Positions 13,801 through 21,778 of a DNA stretch of 23,674 bases are shown piece after piece (positions within the stretch are counted from its first letter, which is position 1; each line of letters opens with the position of its first letter). The position numbers and the translations under genes are program-made. Origin of the DNA: CAYHZL01 sp964361075. Its GTDB lineage: Bacteria; Bacteroidota; Ignavibacteria; UBA10030; UBA8401. The stretch is taken from NCBI GenBank assembly GCA_964361075.1, contig CAYHZL010000031.1:1-23674 (forward strand), read 5' to 3'. The notes beneath the pieces were generated by a model that did not search any database, had not been told where the DNA came from, and worked only from the letters and a program-made list of their open reading frames with translations.

Positions 13801-14606
13801 TGGAATTATTTAAAATCGGTTTTATATCATTTACAGCAGTTGACGTGATTGATATTTTGATTGTCGCATTTATTTTTTATCGTCTGTATGTCATTATGCG
13901 CGGAACTGTTGCGGCACAAATATTTATCGGGTTTGTTGTTATCATTGCATTTTCCTTTGCGGCACAAGCAGCAAATTTAAAAGCAATCGGTTCGTTGTTG
14001 CATACGATTACTAATGTGTGGATTATTGCGTTCATCATTTTGTTCCAGCCGGAAATTCGAAGATTACTTTCCACAGTTGCGCGAAACAGATTTGTGCGAA
14101 TGTTTCTGCGATTGAATGCGAATGAATCAATTGAAGAAATTGCAAGCGCGGCAATTGATCTTTCAAAAAAGAAACAAGGCGCGTTGATTATTATTTCTCG
14201 CGGAACGGGTATGAAATCATTTAGTGAAACAGGTATCATGCTGAATGCACACATCAGCCGCTCGCTGCTTCTTTCTATTTTCAATCCAAAATCTCCGTTG
14301 CATGACGGCGCCGTTATTGTGAACGATAGAATTATTGAAGCGGCTCGTTGCACATTGCCGTTTTCAGCCAACACTCGTATTGGCGAAGTGGTGCTTGGTA
14401 TGCGGCATCGTGCGGGACTCGGAGTTTCGGAATTGACCGACGCAATTGCGGTTATTGTTTCGGAAGAAACAGGAATAATTTCTCTTGCTGAAAATGGCGA
14501 ACTTTTTCGAAAAATTTCTGCTCATGAACTTCGGAAAGAACTACGAGAACGTTTATTGCAACGCACGTGGAAAAATTACACACAATCAATTCAAACGGAT
14601 GTATAG
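13800..14606 (+). CDS. cdaA: Diadenylate cyclase CdaA (membrane c-di-AMP synthase)
   Basis: Makes the second messenger cyclic di-AMP from two ATP; c-di-AMP typically governs potassium and osmotic balance and envelope homeostasis. With the ATG at 13800 the protein is 268 aa. It has three N-terminal hydrophobic helices (about 13-32, 37-56 and 68-84) and a DAC domain with both catalytic signatures, DGA (169-171, in SPLHDGAVIV) and RHR (202-204, in GMRHRAGLG), plus SEETGIIS (221-228). The start at 13800 overlaps the folP stop and has GAGG 10 nt upstream; an earlier in-frame ATG at 13782 lies inside folP and is less likely. The glycosyltransferase gene follows with no gap. Confidence 0.95.
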   Translation: MELFKIGFISFTAVDVIDILIVAFIFYRLYVIMRGTVAAQIFIGFVVIIAFSFAAQAANLKAIGSLLHTITNVWIIAFIILFQPEIRRLLSTVARNRFVRMFLRLNANESIEEIASAAIDLSKKKQGALIIISRGTGMKSFSETGIMLNAHISRSLLLSIFNPKSPLHDGAVIVNDRIIEAARCTLPFSANTRIGEVVLGMRHRAGLGVSELTDAIAVIVSEETGIISLAENGELFRKISAHELRKELRERLLQRTWKNYTQSIQTDV

Positions 14607-15284
14607 ATGGTAACGACGCTCGATCGTACCGCGGTTCTCATTCCTGCATACAATGCTTCTTACAGTCTTGCTGAACTTTTACAAAGAACGGTTCTTATCG
14701 TTTCACCTAAAAATATTTTTGTTATAGATGATGGTTCAACGGATGCAACGACTGCAATTGCAGAATGCGCAGGCATACATATATTACGGCACGAAACGAA
14801 CAGAGGAAAAGGAGCGGCGCTTCAAACAGGATTTGATTTTGCAGTGCGAAATAATTTTTACGCAGTAATTACCATGGATGCAGATTTACAACACAAGCCG
14901 GAAGATATTCCGCGATTTGTGGCTTTGCATGAAGTCTGCCAGTATGATGTAATAATCGGCAACCGCTTGCACAATAAAAAAGGAATGCCGCTTCATCGGA
15001 TTGCATCAAATGTGATTACAACTTTTTTAGTGAATGCGCGAACGGGAATAGCAATTAGTGATAGTCAATCCGGTTTTCGTTTTATTCGTACGAATGTGAT
15101 ACAAAATATTTCTCTCGCATCACATGGCTTCGAAGCAGAAACTGAATTTCTCATAAAAGCCGCAGAAAAACATTTTACAATCGGCTCGCTTCCTATCGAA
15201 ACAATTTACGCAGGTGAAAAAAGCAACATGACACATGTAGCAACGACAATTAATTTTATTACAACACTTTTCAAACAATATTAG
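14607..15284 (+). CDS. Family 2 glycosyltransferase
   Basis: A 225-aa GT-A fold enzyme of the dolichol-phosphate-mannose-synthase-like branch of GT2. It has the N-terminal VLIPAYNAS (10-18), the nucleotide-binding VIDDGSTD (39-46), the NRGKGAALQTGF motif (65-76) and the metal-binding MDADLQH (90-96). QSGFRFI and the GFEAETEFLIKA segment follow, as in polyprenyl-phosphate glycosyltransferases. There are no C-terminal membrane helices, so it is the short soluble form. The start codon follows the cdaA stop directly. Donor and acceptor cannot be inferred; a role in lipid-linked sugar or envelope glycan synthesis is likely by family. Confidence 0.85.
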   Translation: MVTTLDRTAVLIPAYNASYSLAELLQRTVLIVSPKNIFVIDDGSTDATTAIAECAGIHILRHETNRGKGAALQTGFDFAVRNNFYAVITMDADLQHKPEDIPRFVALHEVCQYDVIIGNRLHNKKGMPLHRIASNVITTFLVNARTGIAISDSQSGFRFIRTNVIQNISLASHGFEAETEFLIKAAEKHFTIGSLPIETIYAGEKSNMTHVATTINFITTLFKQY

Positions 15285-15291
15285 GAATACG

Positions 15292-15927
15292 TTGGCACGA
15301 TTTGATACTGAACGACAGGAAATGATTGCATTATTAAAAGAACGTAAAATTACTGATGCAAAAGTACTTGAAGCAATGGCTAAAGTAGAGCGCCATATTT
15401 TTGTTGAAGGAATGTTTATTAATAAAGCGTATGAAGATATTGCGCTGCCTATCGGTTTTGAACAAACAATTTCGCAGCCGTTCACGGTTGCGTTTATGAC
15501 ACAATCGTTACAAGTGAAACAAGGCGACAAGGTTTTGGAAATTGGTACCGGTTCAGGATATCAATCTGCAGTACTTGCAACAATGGGGTGCAGAGTTTTT
15601 ACGATTGAACGACATGTTGGTTTGCTCAACAAAGCTCGTACAATTTTTGATTCACTAAAGTTGAATATTACTGCAAAGGGTGGCGATGGTACAATTGGTT
15701 GGAATAAATTTGCGCCATACAATGGTATTCTTGTTACTGCCGGTGCACCTCACATTCCAGATTCATTAAAGAATCAATTAGCAGAAGGCGGAAGATTAGT
15801 TATTCCCGTTGGTTCGCGCGATGTGCAGCAATTGCAAATTATTACAAGACGCGGGGAAGAATTCTCTACGCAGAGTGTTGATGGATTTAAATTTGTGCCG
15901 TTGATCGGGAAGAATGGCTGGAATTAA
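15292..15927 (+). CDS. pcm: Protein-L-isoaspartate O-methyltransferase
   Basis: Uses S-adenosylmethionine to methylate L-isoaspartyl residues, starting the repair of age-damaged proteins. At 211 aa it fits the bacterial Pcm size. Signatures are LPIGFEQTISQPFTVAFMT (52-70), the SAM-binding VLEIGTGSGYQSAVLA (81-96), ITAKGGDGTIGW, VTAGAPHIPDSLKNQLAEGG and LVIPVG. The start is TTG at 15292, with AGGA (15283-15286) 5 nt upstream and overlapping the stop of the glycosyltransferase gene; the next in-frame Met would remove conserved N-terminal residues. It is the last gene of the folP-cdaA-GT-pcm run. Confidence 0.93.
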   Translation: MARFDTERQEMIALLKERKITDAKVLEAMAKVERHIFVEGMFINKAYEDIALPIGFEQTISQPFTVAFMTQSLQVKQGDKVLEIGTGSGYQSAVLATMGCRVFTIERHVGLLNKARTIFDSLKLNITAKGGDGTIGWNKFAPYNGILVTAGAPHIPDSLKNQLAEGGRLVIPVGSRDVQQLQIITRRGEEFSTQSVDGFKFVPLIGKNGWN

Positions 15928-15970
15928 AAATAGTAATAATTTCGAATGCAGTTTTTTTAAAAGAAATTAT

Positions 15971-16113
15971 GTAACTACTCAGCGTGGCAAATTAAAAATT
16001 CGTTCGCCGCGGCGAATCACCCCCTCTTTGATTCTCCCCCTTTCAGGGGGAGAAAATTCCCTCCCCTAAAAGGGGAGGGATAAAGGGTGGGGTTGTTTTC
16101 GCTGAGTAGTTAC
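15971..16113. mobile_element. Hairpin-rich inverted-repeat element with ends GTAACTACTCAGCG, copy B
   Basis: The termini GTAACTACTCAGCG (15971-15984) and CGCTGAGTAGTTAC (16100-16113) are perfect 14-bp inverted repeats, flanked by the direct repeat GAAATTAT (15963-15970 and 16114-16121). Compared with copy A the element is inverted. It keeps both GC-rich hairpins and adds the palindrome TTCGCCGCGGCGAA (16003-16016). This is the best-preserved copy in the window. It has no coding capacity. Confidence 0.75.
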
Positions 16114-16141
16114 GAAATTATTTTGATTGAGTAAAGCATTA

Positions 16142-16304
16142 ACCACATTCGCTGCGGCGAAGCACAGAAAAAACACGGATTCATACAGAGAATTTAAATA
16201 ATGTAATCCGTGAACATCAATATTGTTTCCGTGTCATCTGTGGTGTATGTTCAATGTGTTTCTGTAGAAAATCATTTGAAGTCTGTATTACGTTGAACAG
16301 TTAC
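16142..16304. repeat. Degenerate inverted-repeat element upstream of miaA
   Basis: ACCACA plus CACAG...ACACGGAT on the left (16142-16180) is repeated inverted as GTTTCCGTGTCATCTGTGGT (16225-16244), with an inner 8-bp pair CACGGATT/AATCCGTG (16174-16181 and 16205-16212). The left arm is interrupted by the palindrome TTCGCTGCGGCGAA (16148-16161). Further right, ACGTTGAACAGTTAC (16290-16304) looks like a decayed right end of the GTAACTACTCAGCG family. Together with copy B it accounts for most of the 418-bp gap between pcm and miaA. I saw no clear promoter for miaA. Confidence 0.45.
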
Positions 16305-16345
16305 GTTTTTTGTTCTTTTGTTTTTCTTCTATACAATTTTAATTT

Positions 16346-17275
16346 GTGCAAACATTACTTCCGAAAATTCTTGTCATTGTTGGTCCCACTGCATCGGGGA
16401 AGAGTGCGCTTGCGTTAGAAATTGCAAAACGCATTCCTTCAGAAATAATTTCTGCTGATTCTCGTCAAGTATACAAGTATCTCACGATTGGAACAGCGAA
16501 ACCGTCTGCGGATGAATTAGCGTTTGTGCCGCATCATTTTATTGATTCGCATTTACCTGACGAACATTTCAATGCGGGCGATTTTAGTGTGCAAGGAAGA
16601 AAAATCGCGAATGAAATAATTCAGAGAGGGAAGCTTCCAATTGTTGCAGGGGGAACCGGATTATATATTCATTCTTTTCTGTATGGCTTATTTGAAGGTC
16701 CGAGTCGAATTACAGAAATTCGACAACAATTAGAAACACGTTTACACAATCAGGGTGCTGAACTCTTGCTTGAAGAATTGCGACATGTTGATCCAATGGC
16801 TGCTGAACGTATGCTGCCATCCAACACGCGAAGAATTATTCGCGCGTTAGAAGTATATTACTCAACAAGTAAATCTATTTCAAACCATCATGCAGAACAG
16901 GATCAGAAACAATTTTTTAACGCTACGCTTGTCGGATTAGATTGGAAGAGAGCAGCGCTCTATGATCGCATAAATAAACGTGTAGAAAAAATGATTGAAG
17001 CAGGATTTCTCGCGGAAGTTCAATCTGCACTAACGATGGGGTACGACGATCGATATAAATCTATGCAGACTGTTGGTTACAAAGAAGCCTTGGCATATTT
17101 ACGAAAAGAAATTTTGTACGAACGAATGATAGAATTGATGAAACAAAACAGTCGTCGTTTTGCAAAACGTCAAATGACGTGGTTTCGACAAGAGAAAAAA
17201 ATTCAATGGTTCGATATAAGTGATGAAATACAAATTGCAGCTGTTGCAGAAAATATTTTGAAAATATTTGAATAA
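16346..17275 (+). CDS. miaA: tRNA dimethylallyltransferase MiaA
   Basis: Adds the dimethylallyl group to A37 of tRNAs reading codons that start with U. The 309-aa protein has the P-loop GPTASGKSALA (13-23), the DSRQVYKYLTIGTAKPS block (38-54) with substrate-binding Asp38, AGGTGLYIHSFL (101-112), RIIRALEVY, and the C-terminal RRFAKRQMTWFRQE typical of MiaA. The start is GTG at 16346: an in-frame TAA lies two codons upstream, and only eight residues precede the conserved core, so few alternatives exist. No clear ribosome binding site is seen. It is followed by tRNA-Pro 25 bp downstream. Confidence 0.95.
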   Translation: MQTLLPKILVIVGPTASGKSALALEIAKRIPSEIISADSRQVYKYLTIGTAKPSADELAFVPHHFIDSHLPDEHFNAGDFSVQGRKIANEIIQRGKLPIVAGGTGLYIHSFLYGLFEGPSRITEIRQQLETRLHNQGAELLLEELRHVDPMAAERMLPSNTRRIIRALEVYYSTSKSISNHHAEQDQKQFFNATLVGLDWKRAALYDRINKRVEKMIEAGFLAEVQSALTMGYDDRYKSMQTVGYKEALAYLRKEILYERMIELMKQNSRRFAKRQMTWFRQEKKIQWFDISDEIQIAAVAENILKIFE

Positions 17276-17300
17276 GTTGTATCTTGATGCAGAAAATATT

Positions 17301-17375
17301 CGGGGTGTAGCTCAGCCCGGTTAGAGTGCTTGGTTCGGGACCAAGAGGTCGGAGGTTCGAATCCTCTCACCCCGA
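17301..17375 (+). tRNA. tRNA-Pro (anticodon CGG)
   Basis: A full cloverleaf: acceptor CGGGGTG (17301-17307) pairs with CACCCCG (17368-17374), discriminator A at 17375. The D arm is GCTC...GAGT, the anticodon stem CTTGG/CCAAG encloses loop TTCGGGA with anticodon CGG, and the T arm GGAGG-TTCGAAT-CCTCT ends with a G-T wobble. The C1-G72 pair suits proline. The 3' CCA is not encoded. Confidence 0.95.
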
Positions 17376-17385
17376 CGAATAAATG

Positions 17386-17416
17386 AAAAGGCGAAACTTA
17401 TGTTTCGCCTTTTTTA
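17386..17416 (+). terminator. Intrinsic terminator after tRNA-Pro
   Basis: AAAAGGCGAAAC (17386-17397) and GTTTCGCCTTTT (17402-17413) form a 12-bp stem with loop TTAT, continuing into a T run. It starts 10 bp after the tRNA. Confidence 0.85.
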
Positions 17417-17442
17417 TTTTTGGTAAACTATTTTTTTTATTG

Positions 17443-17600
17443 CTCAGCTAAGACAACCCCACCCTTTATCCCTCCCCTTTTAGGGGAGGGAATTTTCTCC
17501 CCCAGTGCCGAAGGCATCCCTTCGGGAAAAGGGGGAGAAGCAAAGAGGGGGTGATTCGCCGCGGCGAACGAATTTATAATTTGCTACGCTGTGTAGTTAC
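17443..17600. mobile_element. Hairpin-rich inverted-repeat element with ends GTAACTACTCAGCG, copy C, damaged left end
   Basis: The same interior as copies A and B: CCCTCCCC/GGGGAGGG, then a CCCCC...GGGGG hairpin. The latter is enlarged here by an extra stem CCGAAGG/CCTTCGG (about 17509-17525). The palindrome TTCGCCGCGGCGAA is at 17555-17568. The right end ACGCTGTGTAGTTAC is close to consensus, but the left end retains only CTCAGC. CTA, eight T and ATTG form an identical 15-bp direct repeat at 17428-17442 and 17601-17615, directly flanking the element. Confidence 0.65.
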
Positions 17601-17641
17601 CTATTTTTTTTATTGAGTCGTTCTGTATAATTAAAACTAAG

Positions 17642-17727
17642 AACCACATAGGAACATAGTTCACATAGTTTTCAGCCGAAGGTGGCACATCCTCTTGGGA
17701 TATGTGCCCTTATGTTTCTATGTGGTT
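17642..17727. repeat. Inverted-repeat unit with AACCACATAG ends
   Basis: AACCACATAGGAACATA (17642-17658) and its inverted copy (17711-17727) match at 16 of 17 positions. An inner hairpin GGCACAT/ATGTGCC (17684-17690 and 17702-17708) is nested inside. It has no coding capacity. It lies between the two tRNA genes; the rest of that stretch (17728-17806) shows nothing I can assign. Confidence 0.5.
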
Positions 17728-17806
17728 TAGGTTACTGCGTTGACGGGACGCTCTCTGCGAGGTGTTTAACAACTATAGCGAGAATATAACGAGCATTTTT
17801 TCTTAG

Positions 17807-17879
17807 TGGACCGTAGCGGGATCGAACCGCTGACCTCCACAATGCCATTGTGGCGCTCTCCCAGCTGAGCTAACGGCCC
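17807..17879 (-). tRNA. tRNA-Ala (anticodon GGC)
   Basis: A 73-nt cloverleaf on the minus strand: acceptor GGGCCGT pairs with ACGGTCC and includes the G3-U70 wobble that identifies alanine tRNAs; discriminator A. The D arm is GCTC-AGCTGGGA-GAGC, the anticodon stem CCACA/TGTGG has loop ATGGCAT (anticodon GGC), and the T arm is AGCGG-TTCGATC-CCGCT. CCA is not encoded. It converges on tRNA-Pro. Confidence 0.95.
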
Positions 17880-17936
17880 TTCATCCGCCATAAATATACA
17901 AATTCAAATTAATTGAAGAAAGAAAAATATTTGTGT

Positions 17937-18086
17937 ATTATCTTAAGGACGGTTCTATAAATTGAAAAAAAAATTTCTCGCAAAGACGCGAAGTCGCAAA
18001 GTATTGATTTTATTATGCTTTAATAGTTGTTTTCTTTGCGCCTTTGCGGTGAAACAATGAATTTTTAGAACTGCCCTTAATATAAT
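17937..18086. repeat. Inverted-repeat element upstream of the GH13 gene
   Basis: Arms of 27 bp (17937-17963 and 18060-18086), containing TTAAGG, GTTCTA and AAATT blocks, match inverted at 23 of 27 positions. Inside, a second imperfect pair with CGCAAAG motifs (about 17977-18002 and 18031-18052) is present; such GCAAAG-type repeats are common in several bacterial phyla, to my knowledge. The right arm ends in TATAAT (18081-18086), 37 bp before the GH13 start, and could serve as a -10 box, though no good -35 box is seen. It has no coding capacity. Confidence 0.5.
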
Positions 18087-18122
18087 TTTTGTTGTGTTGT
18101 TCTGTTACTCCGGAGTTTTTTT

Positions 18123-21100
18123 ATGAATCGAAGTTTTTCAAAGTTTTCTCTTGCTGTTCGCCTTACGTATTTTTCGAATGAAGAGTTGCAGTGTTTGTCT
18201 GTGCAAAAGATATTTGAGTTTCATATTCATCGAGCTGTTCGCGATACACATCGAGTAGATGAGGCTCTCTTTTCCATCAATGGCAATGTGATTTTCCCGA
18301 ATTATTATACTGTACGTGTGTTGGCGCAAAAAATGAACGAAGCTAATCCTGCTCATGTTGTCCGAGCCGGCGAATTGAATGCAATGGGATTGATTGATGA
18401 AATTAATCATTACTTGCTTCGTTTATATGAGGAAAAAGATAATCCCAAAGTATTTGATAAAGCATACAGTCATCTCTCATCAGTGATAGGCGAAGAGAAG
18501 ATCGACATCTGTTTGAAAAAATTTATCTCAGATTTTCCTCCAGTTGATGTGTATCGCAACAAGCAAACAGTGGAAGAATATTATGCTGCATCAACAGGAA
18601 CTATGTCAAACAAATCAATTACGCTGGAAGAATTAACGTTATTGTTTTTTGCAAATTTTAATCCGGCATTTAAACCATATAACGCATTGTTTGATGATAC
18701 AGAACTAAAAAAACAAACATCGTACGGTAACATTATTACTGAGTTGGAAAAATTTTTTCAAAATGAAAAACCGTTCGGACCGGAACAAAAATATGTTTTC
18801 GATGTTTTGAAAATGCCGATTTTTGCAAGCCCGAATACATTGGCAGGGCAATTGGCTTTTATCAAAGAAAAATGGGGATTGATTCTTTCACAACATTTTA
18901 TTGAAAAAATTTCAGGTGGCGCTGAACTTATCCATGAAGAAGGAAAATATCTTTTTGGCAAAGGACACGGCGGCAAACCTGATATCGAAACATTTATTCC
19001 GAATTATAAAACAGATGTGTTGACAGAAGAAGAACGATTGAGACGTAAAGCCGGCGCATTCGATGTATCGTTCGAATACAGCCAGTACGAATCGGAACGT
19101 TTCACGAATGATTTGGATTGGATGCCGAAAGTGGTTGTGCTCGCCAAGAATACGTACGTATGGCTTTCGCAGCTTTCAAAAAAATATCAACGTTCTATTA
19201 CACGCCTCGATCAAATTCCCGATGAAGAACTTGACCTGCTTGTGCGCTGGAATTTTACCGGATTGTGGCTCATCGGTTTGTGGGAACGAAGTAATGCGTC
19301 GCAAAAAATAAAACAAATGATGGGGAACAGCGAAGCGGTGCCGTCGGCATACTCGCTGTATGATTATGTTATTGCCAACGATCTCGGCGGTGAAGAAGCG
19401 TTTCAAAATTTACACCATCGTGCAATGCATCGCGGCATTCGTCTTGCCGGTGATATGGTGCCGAACCACATGGGAATTTTTTCGAAATGGGTCATTGAAC
19501 ATCCGGAATATTTTATTCAATCAGAGCACAGTCCATATCCGAATTATAAATTTACAGGACAAAATATTTCTGATGATGATACTATTGAAATTCGTATTGA
19601 AGACGGATATTGGAGTAAAAGTGATGCGGCGGTTGTCTTCCAGCGAATAGACAGACGTACGGGCGATGTGAAATATTTCTATCATGGCAACGATGGCACC
19701 AACATGCCGTGGAATGATACAGCACAGTTAAATCTTTTGCGTGCCGATGTGCGCGAAGCAGTCATTCAAACTATTTTACACACTGCTCGAAAATTTTCTA
19801 TTATTCGTTTCGATGCAGCAATGATTTTAGCAAAGAAACATTATCAACGATTATGGTTTCCGGTGCCGGGCGCGCACGGCAGCATTCCGTCTCGGTCAGA
19901 TTTTGCAATTACCAACGAACATTTTCATCAAACATTCCCGAATGAATTTTGGCGTGAAGTTGTTGATCGCATTAACCACGAAATGCCGAACACACTATTA
20001 CTTGCAGAAGCATTTTGGCTGATGGAAGGATATTTTGTGCGAACACTTGGCATGCATCGCGTGTACAACAGCGCGTTCATGCACATGATGATGAAAGAAG
20101 AAAATTCAAAGTATCGTGGTCTGATAAAAAGCACTCTGGAGTTTAATCCTGAAATTTTAAAGCGCTATGTAAATTTCATGAGCAATCCTGATGAGCACAC
20201 CGCAATCGAACAATTTGGTAAAGATGATAAATATTTTGGCGTTGCGTTGATGATGGTAACGATGCCGGGACTTCCAATGTTTGCACACGGACAAATTGAA
20301 GGGTTTACTGAAAAGTACGGTATGGAATATAAACGGGCGTACTATGATGAAGTTCCCGATGATTATCTTATTCGCCGTCATGAACACGAAATATTTCCGA
20401 TCATGAAGAAGCGCCATCTGTTTAGTCAGGTTGTGAATTTTGAATTGTACGATGTTCAAGATACACGCGGCTTTGTCAATGAAAATATCTTTGCCTATTC
20501 GAATATGAGTAATGGTGAGCGTGCATTAGTTTTCTTCCACAATAAGTATGAAGAGTGCGGTGGATGGGTTCGTATTTCTGTTCCTAAAGTAATGGGCGGG
20601 GAAGGAAGTGGAACATTGAGAAGCAAAAGTTTAAGTGAAGCACTGCATATTAATTCTTCTGAAAATATTTTCTATACGTTTCGTGATTACAAATCCAATT
20701 TGGAATATATTCGTTCCGGCAAAGAGTTGGCTGAACAAGGCATGTATGTCTATGTGCGTGCATTTGAATACAAAATATTTTTAGACTTTGCCGAAATATA
20801 TGATAACACGGGAAAATATTCTGCACTTGTTAATCGTTTAAATGGAAATGGAACATCCAATCTTCAATTTGAATTAGACGAAATCCGTTTAGAACCATTC
20901 CGCAAAGCGCTGCAGGAATTTTTACACAAAGATCAATTACTCGAGATACGGTCACTTTGTACTGTGAAAGAAAAAATTGATTTCAATACGCCGCAGTATG
21001 CAATAATGGAAAATAACTATGTTCGGCTTTGCAATGAAGCAAGAGCTATTGACGAATCGGTAGCACCGCTGGATGAGATGACAATAGAATTACGCGGACT

Positions 21101-21746
21101 ATTGCAGAAAGTTAATGCTCTGCATCGCTCTAGTGCAGATGCTGACAAAAAAATCAGTGAGAAAAAAAATGGCAGCAGTAAGCGTACCACCACTTCATTA
21201 TCGAATAGTTCTGATGTTCCACTGAGTACCAGTTCAGACGAAGGTATGGCGCTCTTATGTTTATCACAATTTCTGAAATCGTTAACAAAGAATATTCAGG
21301 GGAGACATTCGCTCTATGTTGAAAATCTTTTTCATTCAGAAAAAACAGTGATTGCAATTTTCCAACAACTCGGTAAAGAATATCATGAAGCGAGCGACAG
21401 CGCCGCGCTTATAAAAATTCTGATTGATAGTGAACCGGAAACAATGGCATTCTTTGATGACGAGGATTGCATTGAACATATATTCAATGACTTTAGCGTG
21501 GCAGATTATATTAATGTGCATCAATATCAGGATGCCTGGTACTTTAATAAAGAACGATTTGAAAAAGTGCTTGATTGGATTGTGTTGTTTTTTGCTCTGC
21601 ACATTATCAAGCCGGACGAGATGATTAATAATACTGCGATGGCTTCCATTACTGCGTTGCAAGAGCGATTTGAAAAAATTAAATTTTGCGCGGATGAAGC
21701 AGCATTTCAGGTGGAAGTTTTGAAAAGTTTTCTTGCGAAGAATTAA
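18123..21746 (+). CDS. Giant alpha-amylase-family (GH13) protein
   Basis: A 1207-aa protein with a central GH13 barrel, roughly residues 330-740. Region I is DMVPNHMG (444-451), region II IIRFDAAM (560-567) with nucleophile Asp564, region III LLAEAFW (626-632) with acid/base Glu629, and region IV FMSNPDEH (685-692) with Asp690. In region IV the usual Asn-His-Asp reads Asn-Pro-Asp. About 310 residues precede the barrel without a motif I recognise, and about 330 follow, including a Ser/Thr-rich linker near 1008-1042 and a helical C-terminal part. There is no signal peptide or membrane helix, so it is probably cytosolic. It likely acts on alpha-glucans such as glycogen or maltodextrins, as hydrolase or transferase. 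The start ATG follows CGGAG (18111-18115). No glycogen genes are adjacent. Confidence 0.85.
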   Translation: MNRSFSKFSLAVRLTYFSNEELQCLSVQKIFEFHIHRAVRDTHRVDEALFSINGNVIFPNYYTVRVLAQKMNEANPAHVVRAGELNAMGLIDEINHYLLRLYEEKDNPKVFDKAYSHLSSVIGEEKIDICLKKFISDFPPVDVYRNKQTVEEYYAASTGTMSNKSITLEELTLLFFANFNPAFKPYNALFDDTELKKQTSYGNIITELEKFFQNEKPFGPEQKYVFDVLKMPIFASPNTLAGQLAFIKEKWGLILSQHFIEKISGGAELIHEEGKYLFGKGHGGKPDIETFIPNYKTDVLTEEERLRRKAGAFDVSFEYSQYESERFTNDLDWMPKVVVLAKNTYVWLSQLSKKYQRSITRLDQIPDEELDLLVRWNFTGLWLIGLWERSNASQKIKQMMGNSEAVPSAYSLYDYVIANDLGGEEAFQNLHHRAMHRGIRLAGDMVPNHMGIFSKWVIEHPEYFIQSEHSPYPNYKFTGQNISDDDTIEIRIEDGYWSKSDAAVVFQRIDRRTGDVKYFYHGNDGTNMPWNDTAQLNLLRADVREAVIQTILHTARKFSIIRFDAAMILAKKHYQRLWFPVPGAHGSIPSRSDFAITNEHFHQTFPNEFWREVVDRINHEMPNTLLLAEAFWLMEGYFVRTLGMHRVYNSAFMHMMMKEENSKYRGLIKSTLEFNPEILKRYVNFMSNPDEHTAIEQFGKDDKYFGVALMMVTMPGLPMFAHGQIEGFTEKYGMEYKRAYYDEVPDDYLIRRHEHEIFPIMKKRHLFSQVVNFELYDVQDTRGFVNENIFAYSNMSNGERALVFFHNKYEECGGWVRISVPKVMGGEGSGTLRSKSLSEALHINSSENIFYTFRDYKSNLEYIRSGKELAEQGMYVYVRAFEYKIFLDFAEIYDNTGKYSALVNRLNGNGTSNLQFELDEIRLEPFRKALQEFLHKDQLLEIRSLCTVKEKIDFNTPQYAIMENNYVRLCNEARAIDESVAPLDEMTIELRGLLQKVNALHRSSADADKKISEKKNGSSKRTTTSLSNSSDVPLSTSSDEGMALLCLSQFLKSLTKNIQGRHSLYVENLFHSEKTVIAIFQQLGKEYHEASDSAALIKILIDSEPETMAFFDDEDCIEHIFNDFSVADYINVHQYQDAWYFNKERFEKVLDWIVLFFALHIIKPDEMINNTAMASITALQERFEKIKFCADEAAFQVEVLKSFLAKN

Positions 21747-21778
21747 TTGCGAGACCTTCAATATTTTTGGAAACGCCC

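Noticed and set aside
13877..14374. 165-aa minus-strand open frame opposite cdaA
   Set aside because: The plus strand encodes a complete diadenylate cyclase with catalytic motifs; the antisense frame has none.
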